Origin: Chondrilla cf. caribensis
Taxonomy: Eukaryota > Porifera > Demospongiae > Chondrillida > Chondrillidae
Reading direction: 5' to 3'
DNA: 40,000 nt
Assembly: GCA_964020155.1 (NCBI GenBank)
Contig: OZ026553.1
Location: 535,001-575,000 of the forward strand
Shown here one piece after another: positions 1 through 20,600 of this stretch. Below the pieces are notes generated by a model. That model ran no database searches. It was given only the letters and a program-made list of their open reading frames with translations, and was not told where the DNA came from. The position numbers and the translations under genes are program-made. Position 1 is the first letter of the stretch, and each line of letters starts with the position of its first letter.

Positions 1-128
1 TCTTTCCATCGTAAGCGGTTTTAACATCTGTTCGTCTCAATTTTGTTCCCTTTATGTATCTCATCTATGTGATTACTTAGTTACGAAGAATGTGATAAAT
101 GGTACACGAGGGAGTGGTTCTGTCCCTC

Positions 129-245
<117 letters not shown>

Positions 246-598
246 ACTTGTACTCTTCAGTTCCTGGGCATTAAACGTGTCTTTTCACGTCCAACCAATG
301 CTCATAATTTCATAATTTGTTAGAACAATAGTCATTGATTCATTACGTTATTGGCAGCTGGATCAATTTGAGTTTAGCACAAAAGTTTAACTTGAGTAGA
401 CTTCACCATATTTTTTTCCTAAAAAGAAATATATTGTAACATGTACTGCATAATGTATATACGCATGTACATGTGTACTAGTACACAGGAACATACGTAT
501 GTCAACCTGGTATTGTACATGTGTTGATACTGTGTGCTTGTACACGGCACATGTGAGTCATTCTTTGCTTCAATTTGCATTTTCAATTTCTCCTTTAG

Positions 599-1477
599 AA
601 ATTGGAATAGGACTCACAGGATTTGGAGTGGGATTCCTCTTCCTTGGCATTGTACTCTTCTTTGATAGAGGACTATTAGCTATGGGAAATGTATGTTGAT
701 ATATCTTTGTTGTTGTTATTGTTTATAGTTATTTGTTTTTGTTGTTATTGGCCGACAAAGCACCACAGATAAGTTGAGTAAAGCTGTGAAAATGCATCAG
801 GTACCAGGTGTTCATCATTAACATGGTATCAGGTACACAGAACTATAACTTCCTCTAACGACCTAGCATGTCGAAGAATTTCTACAACTTCTAGCAGTAT
901 CAAGTGTTCTTATTTGAGGTGGTGAACCGTTACCCATAGGCTATTCAGAGTGGCTCCCACAAAAGTAGAGAGTGTACAGTACACTGCACTTATACACTTG
1001 TGAGTGTGTCTACGATGTTAGTGAGCTAACCTGCCAGTTGAACATACACACTAATACCAGGTGTTCTTATTTGACATGGAGACCGTTAGCCAAGGCTATT
1101 CAGAGTGGCTCCCACAAATGAAAAAAAAAGCATAAGCATACGGAAAAATTAAGTGATAAGTAAATATACGTGCTTACAGTTGACCCACCATTTGTATGTG
1201 TATGTGTGCATATGTACTTCTATGGCCAATGTGTTGACACACACACGGTGTGAATGTGAGATTTATGGCTCTCATCTGCAACATTCTCTCCGCTAGATCC
1301 TATTTGTAGCTGGTATTGCCTGCATCATCGGACTAGAAGGAACTTACAACTTCTTTTTCAAGCCACATAAGATCAAGGGTAGCCTTTTCTTCTTCGGTGG
1401 AATAGCAGTAGTTCTGTTCGGTTGGGCTATAGTTGGATTTCTCATTGAACTCTATGGAATTTATTTATTATTTGGGT

Positions 1478-1536
<59 letters not shown>

Positions 1537-1645
1537 TGCGCGTGTGTGTGTGTGTGTGCAGTGTGTCTGTGTGCATGTACGTACTGTACATGTGTTTTTG
1601 TAGTCCTGTATATACGTACAAGTCTTTGCATGTGTACATACAAGT

Positions 1646-1726
<81 letters not shown>

Positions 1727-2157
1727 GTGTCTGTGTGCATGTACGTACTGTACATGTGTTTTTGTAGTCCTGTATATATGTACAAGTCTTTGCATGTGTA
1801 CATACAAGTGTGTATGTGTGTGTGTGTGTGCAGTGTGTGTGCAGTGTGTGTGCAGTGTGTCTGTGTGCATGTACGTACTGTACATGTGTTTTTGTAGTCC
1901 TGTATATACGTACAAGTCTTTGCATGTGTACATACAAGTGTGTATGCATGTGTATACGTATGTGTACACATACTTTCATGTGTGTGTACTCTTTGTACAC
2001 ATGTACATATATTCACCCTTTTCAACTTTCCTAACATCTCCATTTTTTCTATAATGCTCAGAGGGTTTTTCCCTGCCATTATCTCATTCCTAAGACGAGT
2101 ACCGGTAATTGGATCATTCCTCAACCTACCAGGGATCAGCACAGTGAGTGCCTGTGT

Positions 2158-2221
<64 letters not shown>

Positions 2222-2422
2222 AGGTGGGTGTGGGTGTGGTGTGTGGTTATGTACATGTATGTACAGTGTAAATGGCATGTGTAAATGCATGCATATATAC
2301 ATTGTGTACATGTGGGTGTGTTCGATCCCACTTTATTATCAAGCTCCTTGATCACATCATCGTACTCCTCCCCCTCCCTCCAGGTTGCCACGAGACTAGA
2401 AGGCTCCAGTTCAGCAGTGTAG
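599..2422 (+). CDS. GOT1B: GOT1-type Golgi vesicle transport protein, copy 1 (exons 2-5; exon 1 left of window)
   Basis: Four exons splice in frame: 599-690, 1297-1475, 2062-2143 and 2384-2422 (stop TAG), all with AG/GT borders. The product is a small four-helix membrane protein of the Got1/Sft2-like family, known to act in ER-to-Golgi and intra-Golgi vesicle traffic. Diagnostic segments are [16 protein letters not shown], an [15 protein letters not shown] helix, the [10 protein letters not shown] loop, [18 protein letters not shown], and [15 protein letters not shown] followed by [12 protein letters not shown]. Exon 2 starts in phase 1 and needs an upstream exon; the second and third copies show it, an 8-codon exon beginning MLDLTNIQ. 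With that exon the length would be 138 residues, the size of human GOT1B. The window start aligns with about position 13480 of the next copy, so exon 1 should lie roughly 100 bp to the left. This is the only copy in the window without a visible defect. Confidence 0.93.
691..1296 (+). other. GOT1 copy 1 intron 2
   Basis: Intron between the first two visible exons. It contains an imperfect duplication, about 930-965 and 1070-1115, of a segment reading CAGAGTGGCTCCCACAAA near its end; the second GOT1 copy retains both versions. No other gene is seen here. Confidence 0.7.
1481..1944. repeat. GT microsatellites with a triplicated ~90-bp unit in GOT1 intron 3
   Basis: The (GT)n run begins five bases after the exon-3 donor. 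It is followed by three copies of a unit starting GTGTCTGTGTGCATGTACG and ending near ACATACAAGTGTGTATG, at about 1559-1653, 1723-1816 and 1853-1944, separated by further GT runs. The second GOT1 copy has this unit once (about 14795-14890), so the expansion is specific to copy 1 or was lost in copy 2. Long His-Thr or Val-Cys frames across it are not genes. Confidence 0.9.
2154..2218. repeat. (GT)n microsatellite in GOT1 intron 4
   Basis: TG run starting about ten bases after the exon-4 donor GTGAGTGCC. The paralogous run in copy 2 is at 15102-15166. Confidence 0.93.
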
Positions 2423-2536
2423 ACCAGCTACTCACTGAATGAATGTAGAAGGATAATTTATGAAGAGTTTTTGGCACAGCCTACCATCTTTGTATGTGTA
2501 CAAATTTTAATTGTCAAATGCAATAATAATATTATG

Positions 2537-2680
2537 TGTATGTGAGAGAATGGTGTGTATCAGACCTGTATGTGAGAGAATGGTGTGTATCAGACCTGTA
2601 TGTGAGGGATTGGTGTGTATCAGACCTGTATGTGAGAGATTGGTGTGTATCAGACCTGTATGTGAGGGATTGGTGTGTAT
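2537..2680. repeat. 30-bp minisatellite, block 1 (about 5 units)
   Basis: Tandem 30-bp units starting TGTATGTGAG and ending GTATCAGACC, just downstream of GOT1. The same array has about 15 units in block 2 and 16 in block 3. Because 30 is divisible by three it can give open decapeptide-repeat frames, which I do not call as genes. Confidence 0.95.
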
Positions 2681-2826
2681 GAAGGAATAGTGTCTAAGTA
2701 GTATGTGCCCTCATGGGAGATCCCCCATACTCCTTATAGTGCTATATATCAATTTTATGGCCAGCAATGTTGCATGAATGTACTTGAATTTGCCTATAGC
2801 ATTATGTTCACATTGCTACTACTGGT

Positions 2827-2906
2827 TAGTCTAGCTAGTTGGACCGTCCGTCCCTACCAGACGCCTAGGGCGGAGAGGGGAAGGGACGGTCTACTTAGCT
2901 AGACTA
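2827..2906. repeat. Small inverted-repeat element, copy 1
   Basis: Arms TAGTCTAGCTAG and CTTAGCTAGACTA enclose GGACCGTCC/GGGACGGTC inner arms and a CGCCTAGGGCGG centre, forming an 80-bp hairpin. Related copies precede gene B (about 17440-17515) and gene C (about 32409-32522), so it belongs to the shared 5' flank of all three blocks. It may be an old MITE or a structured regulatory region. Confidence 0.75.
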
Positions 2907-3048
2907 TAATTACTACCGGTATGCAATATCAGGGTACATACTGTATTGCGCTACGACGCCCTATGAAGTAGCGTAAACCTATTATGGTCGCGGATATTCG
3001 AAGTTCGTATATAGGACTGTTTCCGAAGTATTCGACGGCACAGGGACC

Positions 3049-12404
<9,356 letters not shown>

Positions 12405-13388
12405 AACAAACAGACTCACACATACACCATGTGTTGTGTGATTGGCTGACCACTACCAATATTTCTATCCATGTCTACATACTGTTATGATTTCTATTAT
12501 AATTTTGCATGTGAAACACTGTGACTTGTGTACAAGTGTATGCATGTATGTATCATTGTATGTACAGGACTTTGGATGTACATGTGTACATATGCATGTT
12601 TTGTTAGCTACTTGAATTTTGTAGAATTTTGTACTCATCCCACATGTACTTTTTGTATACATGCGTATATATATAATTAATTTTGTAATTTTTATACTAC
12701 TACCTATTACTATTAATCGCCCCCATTCATATTCTAGTACCAATAATTTTTATAGTCAAATTAAACGAATGTTTACTGCGATTGCGATTTATCGCATACG
12801 CAGTGAGTTAGAACACGTAGGAACGAGTCAGCCCGTAAATTGGGGGGCAGTTTGAAAGAGCTCCAGTTGAATAAAGAAAGGTATGTTCCTAATAACGCTA
12901 CCTTCGAACTACTTGAAGATTAAGAGATGCAACTTTAATTTTGTATAGAGACGCGTCAAGTGATGTAAAACGGGGTAACTTCGGAAATTTGATCAAGTTT
13001 TCCATGGCTACAAGTTGCTTCTGGATACGAGACGCTGTCCTCATGAGACAAGATGGGATAACCTGGGAAAACTTTTGGATAATTTCTACAGCAAGCGCCG
13101 TGAAGTTGTAGTCAAATTTCCCAAGTTACCTCATTTTCTCCTACATCTATAGACTATACTATAGTCTATAGTATGGAAGGTTTAAAATGTTACGAAAGAT
13201 GTACCATAAGTTTGTTGTTAGTCGCTCCGCACTGGACGGTCCACCGGTCAGACAATGCAGCTTTGTTTTGTTGTTTACTACTGTCCCATCTTCTACTGTA
13301 GCGGTGATATGGAAGAAAGAGGGTCAATCATGGATACGAGACGTTGTCCTCACGAGACAAGATGGGATTACTTGGGAAACTCGTGACA
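12405..13388. other. Spacer between gene A and GOT1 copy 2
   Basis: Gene A 3' flank up to about 12770, then a block conserved with 30590-31218. That block holds GCGATTTATCGCATACGCAG, an AATAAAG at about 12871 followed by a donor-like AAAGGTATGTTCC, and further on a segment around GATACGAGACG that occurs twice (about 13023 and 13333). It leads into GOT1 exon 1, so it probably contains the GOT1 promoter and 5' untranslated region. Short open frames here are not conserved between the two blocks. Confidence 0.6.
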
Positions 13389-13609
13389 ATGTTGGACTTA
13401 ACTAATATTCAGAGTGAGTAACGAGACATTCTCTTCAATTCGCATCATGGATACCCGAAATTCGACTGGTTCTATTGTATTCTCTTAATTATGAAGGTTT
13501 TCAACATCAATAATTCGTCTCAATTTTGTTCCCTTTATGTGTCTCATCTATGTGATTACGTAGTTCCAGAAAATGTGCTAAATGGTACACGAGAGAGAGC
13601 GGGTCTGTC

Positions 13610-13612
<3 letters not shown>

Positions 13613-13688
<76 letters not shown>
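13613..13688. repeat. (GT)n microsatellite in GOT1 copy 2 intron 1
   Basis: GT run paralogous to that at 131-244, shorter here. Confidence 0.95.
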
Positions 13689-13689
<1 letters not shown>

Positions 13690-14719
13690 CACTTGTGTGT
13701 GCACTTGTGTTTCTCTTCAGCTCCTTGTGTGTGTAACATGTCTTCTCACATCTAACATATGGCCATAATTTTTTGGAACATTACCTATCAATTCATTAAG
13801 TTATTGGCAACTGGATTAATTCTAGCACAGAAGTTTGACTCGAGTAGATTCACTGTATTTTGTTCATAAAAAGGAATATACTGTAACACGTACTGCATTT
13901 GTACGTATGTATGTCAACCTAGTATTGTACATGTGTTGATACTGTGTGTCCTTTAGAAATCGGAATAGGACTCACAGGATTTGGAGTGGATTCCTCTTCC
14001 TTGGCATTGTACTCTTCTTTGATAGAGGACTATTAGATATGGGAAATGTATGTTGATATATCTTTGTTGTTGTTGTTGTTACTGTTTGCAGTTGTTTGTT
14101 TGTTTCTGTTGTTATTGGTTGACAAAACACTGCAGATAAGTGAGTAAAGCTGTAAAATAGGTCAGGTATCAGGTGTTCTTATTCAATGTGGTGAACTGTT
14201 AGCCATAGGATATTCAGAGTGGCACCCACAACAGTAGAGTGTACAGTACACTACACCTACTGTGAGTGTGTCTACGATGTTAGTGAGCTTGCCTGCCAGT
14301 TGAACGTACGCACTAGTACCAGACATGGGGACCGTTAGCCATAGGCTATTCAGAGTGGCAGCCACATAAGAGAAGCATGCGGAAAGATTAAGTAATAAGT
14401 AAATATACATACATACCGTTGATCCACCAATACACACATACATATATGTGCATATGTACTTCTATGGCCAGTGTGATGACACACACACTGTGTGAACATG
14501 ACGTTTATGGCTCTCATCTGCAACATTCTCTCCACTAGATCCTATTTGTAGCTGGTATTGCCTGCATCATTGGACTAGAAGGAACATACAACTTCTTTTT
14601 CAAGCCACATAAGATCAAGGGTAGCCTTTTCTTCTTCGGTGGAATAGCAATGGTTCTGTTCGGTTGGGCTATAGTTGGATTTCTCATTGAACTCTATGGA
14701 ATTTATTTATTATTTGGGT

Positions 14720-14721
<2 letters not shown>

Positions 14722-14791
<70 letters not shown>

Positions 14792-14797
14792 GTGTGT
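14722..14797. repeat. (GT)n microsatellite in GOT1 copy 2 intron 3
   Basis: Starts five bases after the donor, as in copy 1, and is followed by one copy of the GTGCATGTACG unit. Confidence 0.94.
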
Positions 14798-15099
14798 CTG
14801 TGTGCATGTACGTACTGTACATGTGTTTGTGTAGTCCCGTATATACGTACGTACAAGTCTTTGCATGTGTACATACGTACAAGTGTGTATGCATGTGTAT
14901 ACATACAGGTATGTGTACACATACTTTCATGTGTGTGTACTCCTTGTACACATGTACACATATTCACCCTTTTCAACTTTTCTAAAATCTCCATTTTTGT
15001 CTATAATGCTCAGAGGGTTTTTCCCTGCCATTATCTCATTCCTAAGACGAGTACCGGTAATTGGATCATTCCTCAACCTACCAGGGATCAGTACAGTGA

Positions 15100-15101
<2 letters not shown>

Positions 15102-15166
<65 letters not shown>
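15102..15166. repeat. (GT)n microsatellite in GOT1 copy 2 intron 4
   Basis: Starts just after the donor GTGAGTGTC; paralogous to 2154-2218. Confidence 0.94.
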
Positions 15167-15167
<1 letters not shown>

Positions 15168-15450
15168 TTATGTACATGTATGTACAGTGTATATGGCATG
15201 TGTAAATGCATGCGCATATGCATTGTGTACATGTGGGTGTGTTTGATCCCACTTCATTACCAAGCTCTTCAATCACATCATCGTACTCCTCCCCCTCCCT
15301 CCAGGTTGCCACAAGACTAGAAGGCTCCAGCTCAGCAGTGTAGAACAGTTACTGAATGAATGTAGAAGGATAATTTATGAAGAGTTTTTGGCACAGCCTA
15401 CCATTTACCATCTTTGTATGTGTACAAATTTTAATTGTCAAATGCAATAA

Positions 15451-15890
15451 TATGTGTATGTGAGAGAATGGTGTGTATCAGACCTGTATGTGAGAGATTG
15501 GTGTGTATCAGACCTGTATGTGAGAGAATGGTGTGTATCAGACCTGTATGTGAGAGATTGGTGTGTATCAGACCTGTATGTGAGGGATTGGTGTGTATCA
15601 GACCTGTATGTGAGAGATCAGTGTGTATCAGACCTGTATGTGAGAGAATGGTGTGTATCAGACCTGTATGTGAGAGATTGGTGTGTATCAGACCTGTATG
15701 TGAGGGATTGGTGTGTATCAGACCTGTATGTGAGAGAATGGTGTGTATCAGACCTGTATGTGAGAGATTGGTGTGTATCAGACCTGTATGTGAGGGATTG
15801 GTGTGTATCAGACCTGTTGTGAGGGACTGGTGTGTATCAGACCTGTTGTGAGGGACTGGTGTGTATCAGACCTGTATGTGGGATATTGGT
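15451..15890. repeat. 30-bp minisatellite, block 2 (about 15 units)
   Basis: Same unit as 2537-2680 (starts TGTATGTGAG), with GAGAGAATGG/GAGAGATTGG/GAGGGATTGG variants arranged in a repeating order, so a higher-order unit of several monomers amplified. Two overlapping frames stay open because the unit is 30 bp. Confidence 0.96.
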
Positions 15891-16193
15891 GTGTATGGAG
15901 GAATAGTGTCTGGTTAAGTGAGACTAAGTAGTATCTACCCTCATGGGGATTCCCCATACTCCTTGCAGTACTACATATCAATTTCATGGCCAGCAATGTT
16001 GCATGAATGTACACTATACTTGAATTGTTGTGATGTTACACCGTACAGACTATGTAATGAAATATGTAACTTGACCAGGGGATATTGCACTTAAATAGTC
16101 CACCCTATCGAAAGAATATTATATGTAGTATAATACATGCTATACTGTACATAGAAATCATATGGTAACTGAAAAGTTTGGCTATGATTTTCC

Positions 16194-17136
16194 ATATTGT
16201 TTTCATTTCGACTTCCGGTATGTAACGCTCGTCCGATAGATATATATACAGATAGATAGATATATATATATAATATGTGTTCCTACGCGTAACAGCAACA
16301 ATGAATTTATATTATAATTTATATTGCGCGAAATAAAGATGGCCGATTTCGAACGCCGACAATTTGAAATTGAGCTAGAATTCGTGCGCTGAAGCTTCGC
16401 CGAACGTAATAACTTCAGCGAAGGTTCTTCTAAACCTAGGAAAGACGCCCAAGTAATTCGAGTGCGGGGGCGGCAGCCCCACGAGTTTTTGAACTCGAAT
16501 TACTTGTTTTTAGGGGCTGCCGCAGGCAGCCCCTATATTGTTTTCATTTCGACTTCCGGTATGTAACGCTCGTCCGATAGATATATATATAGATAGATAG
16601 ATATATGTGTATGTGCAAGCGAAAAGGGCCCTTAGCGATTTTTTGTCGAATGCGCGTTTTTGGTATTTTTCGATAGCCTATTCCACAATGCAGACGATAG
16701 CGCTATCATGTAGAGCATAGGAGCGACTATTTATGCGCTACGGGTCTTTGTTTGAGTCCCTCCGCGCAACGTTATAACGGATAACAGGCTCATTTCCGTT
16801 TTTGGCCCTGGATCCGTATACTGAAGATGTAAAGTATACTGACCAATGGAAATTCATGACGTCATTCAAGGCGAATCCACATTCAAGATGGAACCGCATA
16901 ACTCCGTATAATTTAAAATGGCGACTTTGAACGCTTGACGAAAAGGCTTCGTTCTCGAAAAGTACTAATCGTATCGGCAGGACGCTTTCAGAACTTATTC
17001 TTTATCACTATATAAGCAATTTGATCGAATAAAACGAAAACCGAAAATTTTGTGTTATTTGGCTGTTTTGATACATTCTGAACATTTTGATAACAATGGC
17101 TAAGGGCCCTTTTCGCTTGCACGCTCACATATATAT

Positions 17137-17196
<60 letters not shown>

Positions 17197-17430
17197 GTGT
17201 TCCTACGCGTAACCACAACAATGAATTTATATTATAATTTATATTGCGCGAAATAAAGATGGCCGATTACGAACGCTGACAATTTGAAATTGGGCTAGAA
17301 TTCGTGCGCTGAAGCTCCGACGAACGTAATAACTTCAGCGAAGGTTCTTCTAAACCTAACAAAGACGCCAAGTAATTCGAGTGCGGGGGGCGGCAGCCCC
17401 ACGAGTTTTTAAACTCGAATTACTTGTTTT
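16194..17430. repeat. Tandem duplication with nested 510-bp MITE
   Basis: A unit of about 345 bp beginning TTGTTTTCATTTCGACTTCC and ending after an AAGTAATTCGAGT/ACTCGAATTACTT hairpin occurs at about 16196-16537 and again from 16540 to about 17430. The second unit is split by a 510-bp element at 16613-17122 with perfect 24-bp terminal inverted repeats (GTGCAAGCGAAAAGGG... and its complement), inserted in the ATATAGATAGATAG stretch. A (TA)n run follows at about 17130-17192. No coding frame is seen; both layers look like non-autonomous DNA elements. Confidence 0.78.
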
Positions 17431-17439
17431 TAAACTGGT

Positions 17440-17516
17440 TAGTATAGCTAGTTGGAGCGTACCTATCAGGCGCCTAGCTAGGGCGGAGAGGTGGAAGGGA
17501 CGGTCTAGCTAGCCAG
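17440..17516. repeat. Small inverted-repeat element, copy 2
   Basis: Homologue of 2827-2906: TAGTATAGCTAGTTGGA arm, GGCGCCTAG centre, and GGGACGGTCTAGCTAG arm, about 150 bp upstream of the gene B start. Confidence 0.72.
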
Positions 17517-17529
17517 ATTACGGGGCTTA

Positions 17530-17545
17530 TTACGTCACTGAGTCA
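17530..17545. promoter_or_regulatory. Candidate ATF/CREB and AP-1 sites upstream of gene B
   Basis: TTACGTCA (17530-17537) is followed one base later by TGAGTCA (17539-17545), matching ATF/CRE-like and AP-1 consensus sites, about 120 bp before the gene B ATG. Gene C has TTACGTCA at the matching place (32527-32534). Gene A lacks it. Motif matches only. Confidence 0.4.
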
Positions 17546-17662
17546 TGGTAAAATTTCCCACACAAAACTGTTTGGAAGCCCTGTATAGTGAACGTATAGG
17601 GGTGGTAGCGTACATTGGAAGTTATAGGACTGGTTTCCGAAGTATTTGACGGTACAGGGACC

Positions 17663-20600
17663 ATGAATGAACAGGAGGGAGATGAAGATCAAGGTAAACA
17701 AGGCTTATAAGTACCGAGTATTCTAGTTATCGACTTATCGAGTGGAATCATAGACACTCTAAACTAACGTACCGTTAGTTTAGAGTGTCTGTGATGGAGT
17801 AATATAAGGTAATTTAGAACATTCAACCATTAACGGCCTTTAAATTCGGCTGCTGGTATAAATTAATGTTTAGTACAGTGTAAATTTATGCCAAGTACGT
17901 CCACACGTCTGCTATGTACAAAGATACCCATTCCCAGTTTAGCAATTTAAGGTATGTCAGTATGGTAGCTATAGATAGAAAGGGGGTGTATAACTGGGAA
18001 TGGGTATCTTTGTACATAGCCGACGTGTGGACGTACTCGACATAAATTTATACTCTACTAGACATGAATTTATTCAAATTTAAGTCAAATCAAAGTCAAA
18101 TTTAAAGGCCGTTAATGGTCGAATGTTATAACTTACCATACTTGACATACCTTAAGTTGCTAATCAGTTTAATTCAGAGCAACTTTTTCAACCATTGCTT
18201 GCATGGATGATATAGGACAAACTAACTAATGGGAGGAGTGAGTGCAGTCCAACGGTCTGGTAGACAGGGTCTTCCTCCTCAACCCGGAGCAGTCAATCAG
18301 TAGTGAATCATTGGCTCGATTTACTTCAAATGTTGCTACTTTCTCTTCCCATCTTTCTTACTTATGGTTGTTATGTATTTCTCACCAACTCCTATTCTCC
18401 TGTTTGTGTTCGCACTTCATATTTCTCTGTATTTGTCCTTCCGCCTTATCTTGTTTTCACATCAGCTGCTGTTGGTGACAGACGTCAAGAGCTACTCAAC
18501 CTGAATCCTCCATCACTTCTCAACCAACAATACCAACAGCAACAGCACTTGCAACAACAACGACAAAACCAACAGCAACAGCAAATGTCCTTACAGCAAC
18601 ACCAACACCAGGGGATCATGAACGAACAGGACAGAGATGAAGATCAAGGTAAACGAGACTTATAAGTTCTGAGTATTCTAGTTATTGATATATCGAATGG
18701 AATAAGGTAATTTAGAACATTCGACCATCAACAGCCTTAACTCAGTTGCTGGTATGAATTAATATCTCAATGATATCTCTATACATGGTAAAGCATTCAT
18801 CAGTGGTACACACATAGCCATAGAAAAAACCCTGAGGATTATCTCTTTTTTGAAGGCACATTCTTTCCGAAATATGTACCCCACTTTCCCTTATATATAT
18901 ATATATTATATATACAGTGGCGGTCAAAATTTACGGGACGAGTGAGGAATTAGTGTGTACTGACCAGGAGTGTGTACTGACCAGGAGTGTGTACTAACCA
19001 GGAGTGTGTACTAACCAGGAGTGTGTACTAACCAGGAGTGTGTACTAACTAGGAGTGTGTACTAACCAGGAGTGTACTAACCAGGAGTGTGTGCTAACCA
19101 GGAGTGTGTACTAACCAGGAGTGTGTACTAACCAGGAGTGTGTACTAACCAGGAGTGTGTACTAACCAGGAGTGTGTGCTAACCAGGAGTGTGTACTAAC
19201 CAGGAGTGTGTACTAACCAGGAGTGTGTACTAACCAGGAGTATGTAGTGATCCCTCTCATCTGCAAATTACAACACCTTGCACAGCAGTTATGGTTTGCA
19301 GATGACGCTTCCGCCGCTGGTCACCTCAATGACCTCCTATCATGGTGGAAGAAGCTAAATGAACTAGGACCAACATATGGCTACTACCCCAATGCCAGCA
19401 AGACCTGGCTGGTAGTCAAAGAAGAACATCTAGAATCTGCTAGAGAATTGTTCACCACCCATGGAGTCAACCTCACTACCAGCGGCCACAAGCACCTCGG
19501 ATCAGCCATTGGAGATGAAACATTCATTGACAACTTTTTTCAGAAAAAAGTTTAAAAATGGACTCATCAGCTACACACCCTCTCTGAAATCGCAATGACT
19601 GAGCCTCAGGCTGCTTACTGCTGTTTCACTCATGGCTTGAAGAGTACATGGAACTACCCAATGCGGACAACCCCAGGTACAGCCAACTATCCTGAACCCA
19701 TCGAAAACATCATCAGACACAAGTTCATCCCCGCTATCACCAGTAGGCCTGCTATCTCCGATCTTGAACAAGAGCTGTTGGCACTACCTTGTCACTTAGG
19801 AGGCCTTGGGATCCCCAATTTCACTTCCTCATCAATACATCGTTTTAGAGCTTCCCAAGAGATCTGCAGCCCTATCACTAAACTCATCGTTGACCACCAA
19901 CAAAATCTCAACGACGAAGCGATCTCAGAACAACAGCAAATCAAACTCCGACTGAAGTCAGATAGGAGAAAACTCAAAGTTGAAAAGGCCTCCAACCTAA
20001 ATCTGCCAGATCACCTATCTAAAGTCATTCAACTTTCCAAAGAGAAGGGATCCTCTAACTGGCTTACCACACTCCCTTTGGACGAATATATGGTTTCTCC
20101 CTTAATAAAAGCGAATTCCGGGATGCCATACACCTGAGGTATGGTTGGCTACCTGACAGAATGCCCTCAATATGTATCTGCAATGAAAATTTCACAATCG
20201 ATCATGCTCTAAGTTGCCCCCGAGGAGCACTACCCACCATCCGCCATAATGAAATCAGGGATCTCACTGGCACTCTCTTGACTGAGGTTTGCCATGATGT
20301 CAGCCTTGAGCCGCCACTCCAACCCCTCAGTGGGGAAATGATGAACCATGCCATATCCAACCAGCAAGATGAAGCAAGAGTCGACATTGCCGCCAGAGAC
20401 TTCTGGTGTAACGGACAAAAGGCATTTTTCGATATAAAGGTTTTTAACCTGTACGCCAAGTCCAACCAGAAGTTTGCACTGGCATCTTGCTTCAAACATC
20501 ACGAAAAGATCCTATGAGCAAAGAGTAATTGAAGTAAACATGGGTCATTCACTCCATTAGTCTTCAGCACCACAGGAGGCATGGGAAGACATGCGTCAAT

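Larger units (their letters stand above)
13389..15343 (+). pseudogene. GOT1B: GOT1 copy 2, frameshifted
   Basis: Five exons: 13389-13413, 13957-14047, 14539-14717, 15014-15095 and 15305-15343. Exon 1 encodes MLDLTNIQ plus one base and joins exon 2 to give an N-terminus like other GOT1 proteins. Exon 2 is 91 nt against 92 in copy 1: one G is missing in the run at about 13988, so the frame breaks after GLTGFGV and meets TAG near the exon end. Exons 3-5 remain intact and nearly identical to copy 1, so the damage is recent or is a sequencing error at a homopolymer. If real, this is a pseudogene. Confidence 0.85.

Noticed and set aside
1442..2391. Long frames of His-Thr or Val-Cys repeats
   Set aside because: They run through (GT)n/(CA)n microsatellites on both strands and in several frames, and are not conserved between blocks apart from the repeat itself.
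12661..12855. Small frame MRIYIINFVIF... and the nearby MFTAIAIYRIR frame
   Set aside because: The homologous block at 30590 breaks both frames within a few codons, so they are not conserved coding sequence.
15435..15851. Decapeptide-repeat protein (VCIRPVCERL-type), also at 31546-32204 on both strands
   Set aside because: The 30-bp minisatellite keeps any stop-free frame open. It has no counterpart of that length in block 1, no splice support and no family resemblance.
16988..17221. Minus-strand frame with Ile-Tyr repeats
   Set aside because: It crosses a (TA)n tract and a MITE end; not a gene.
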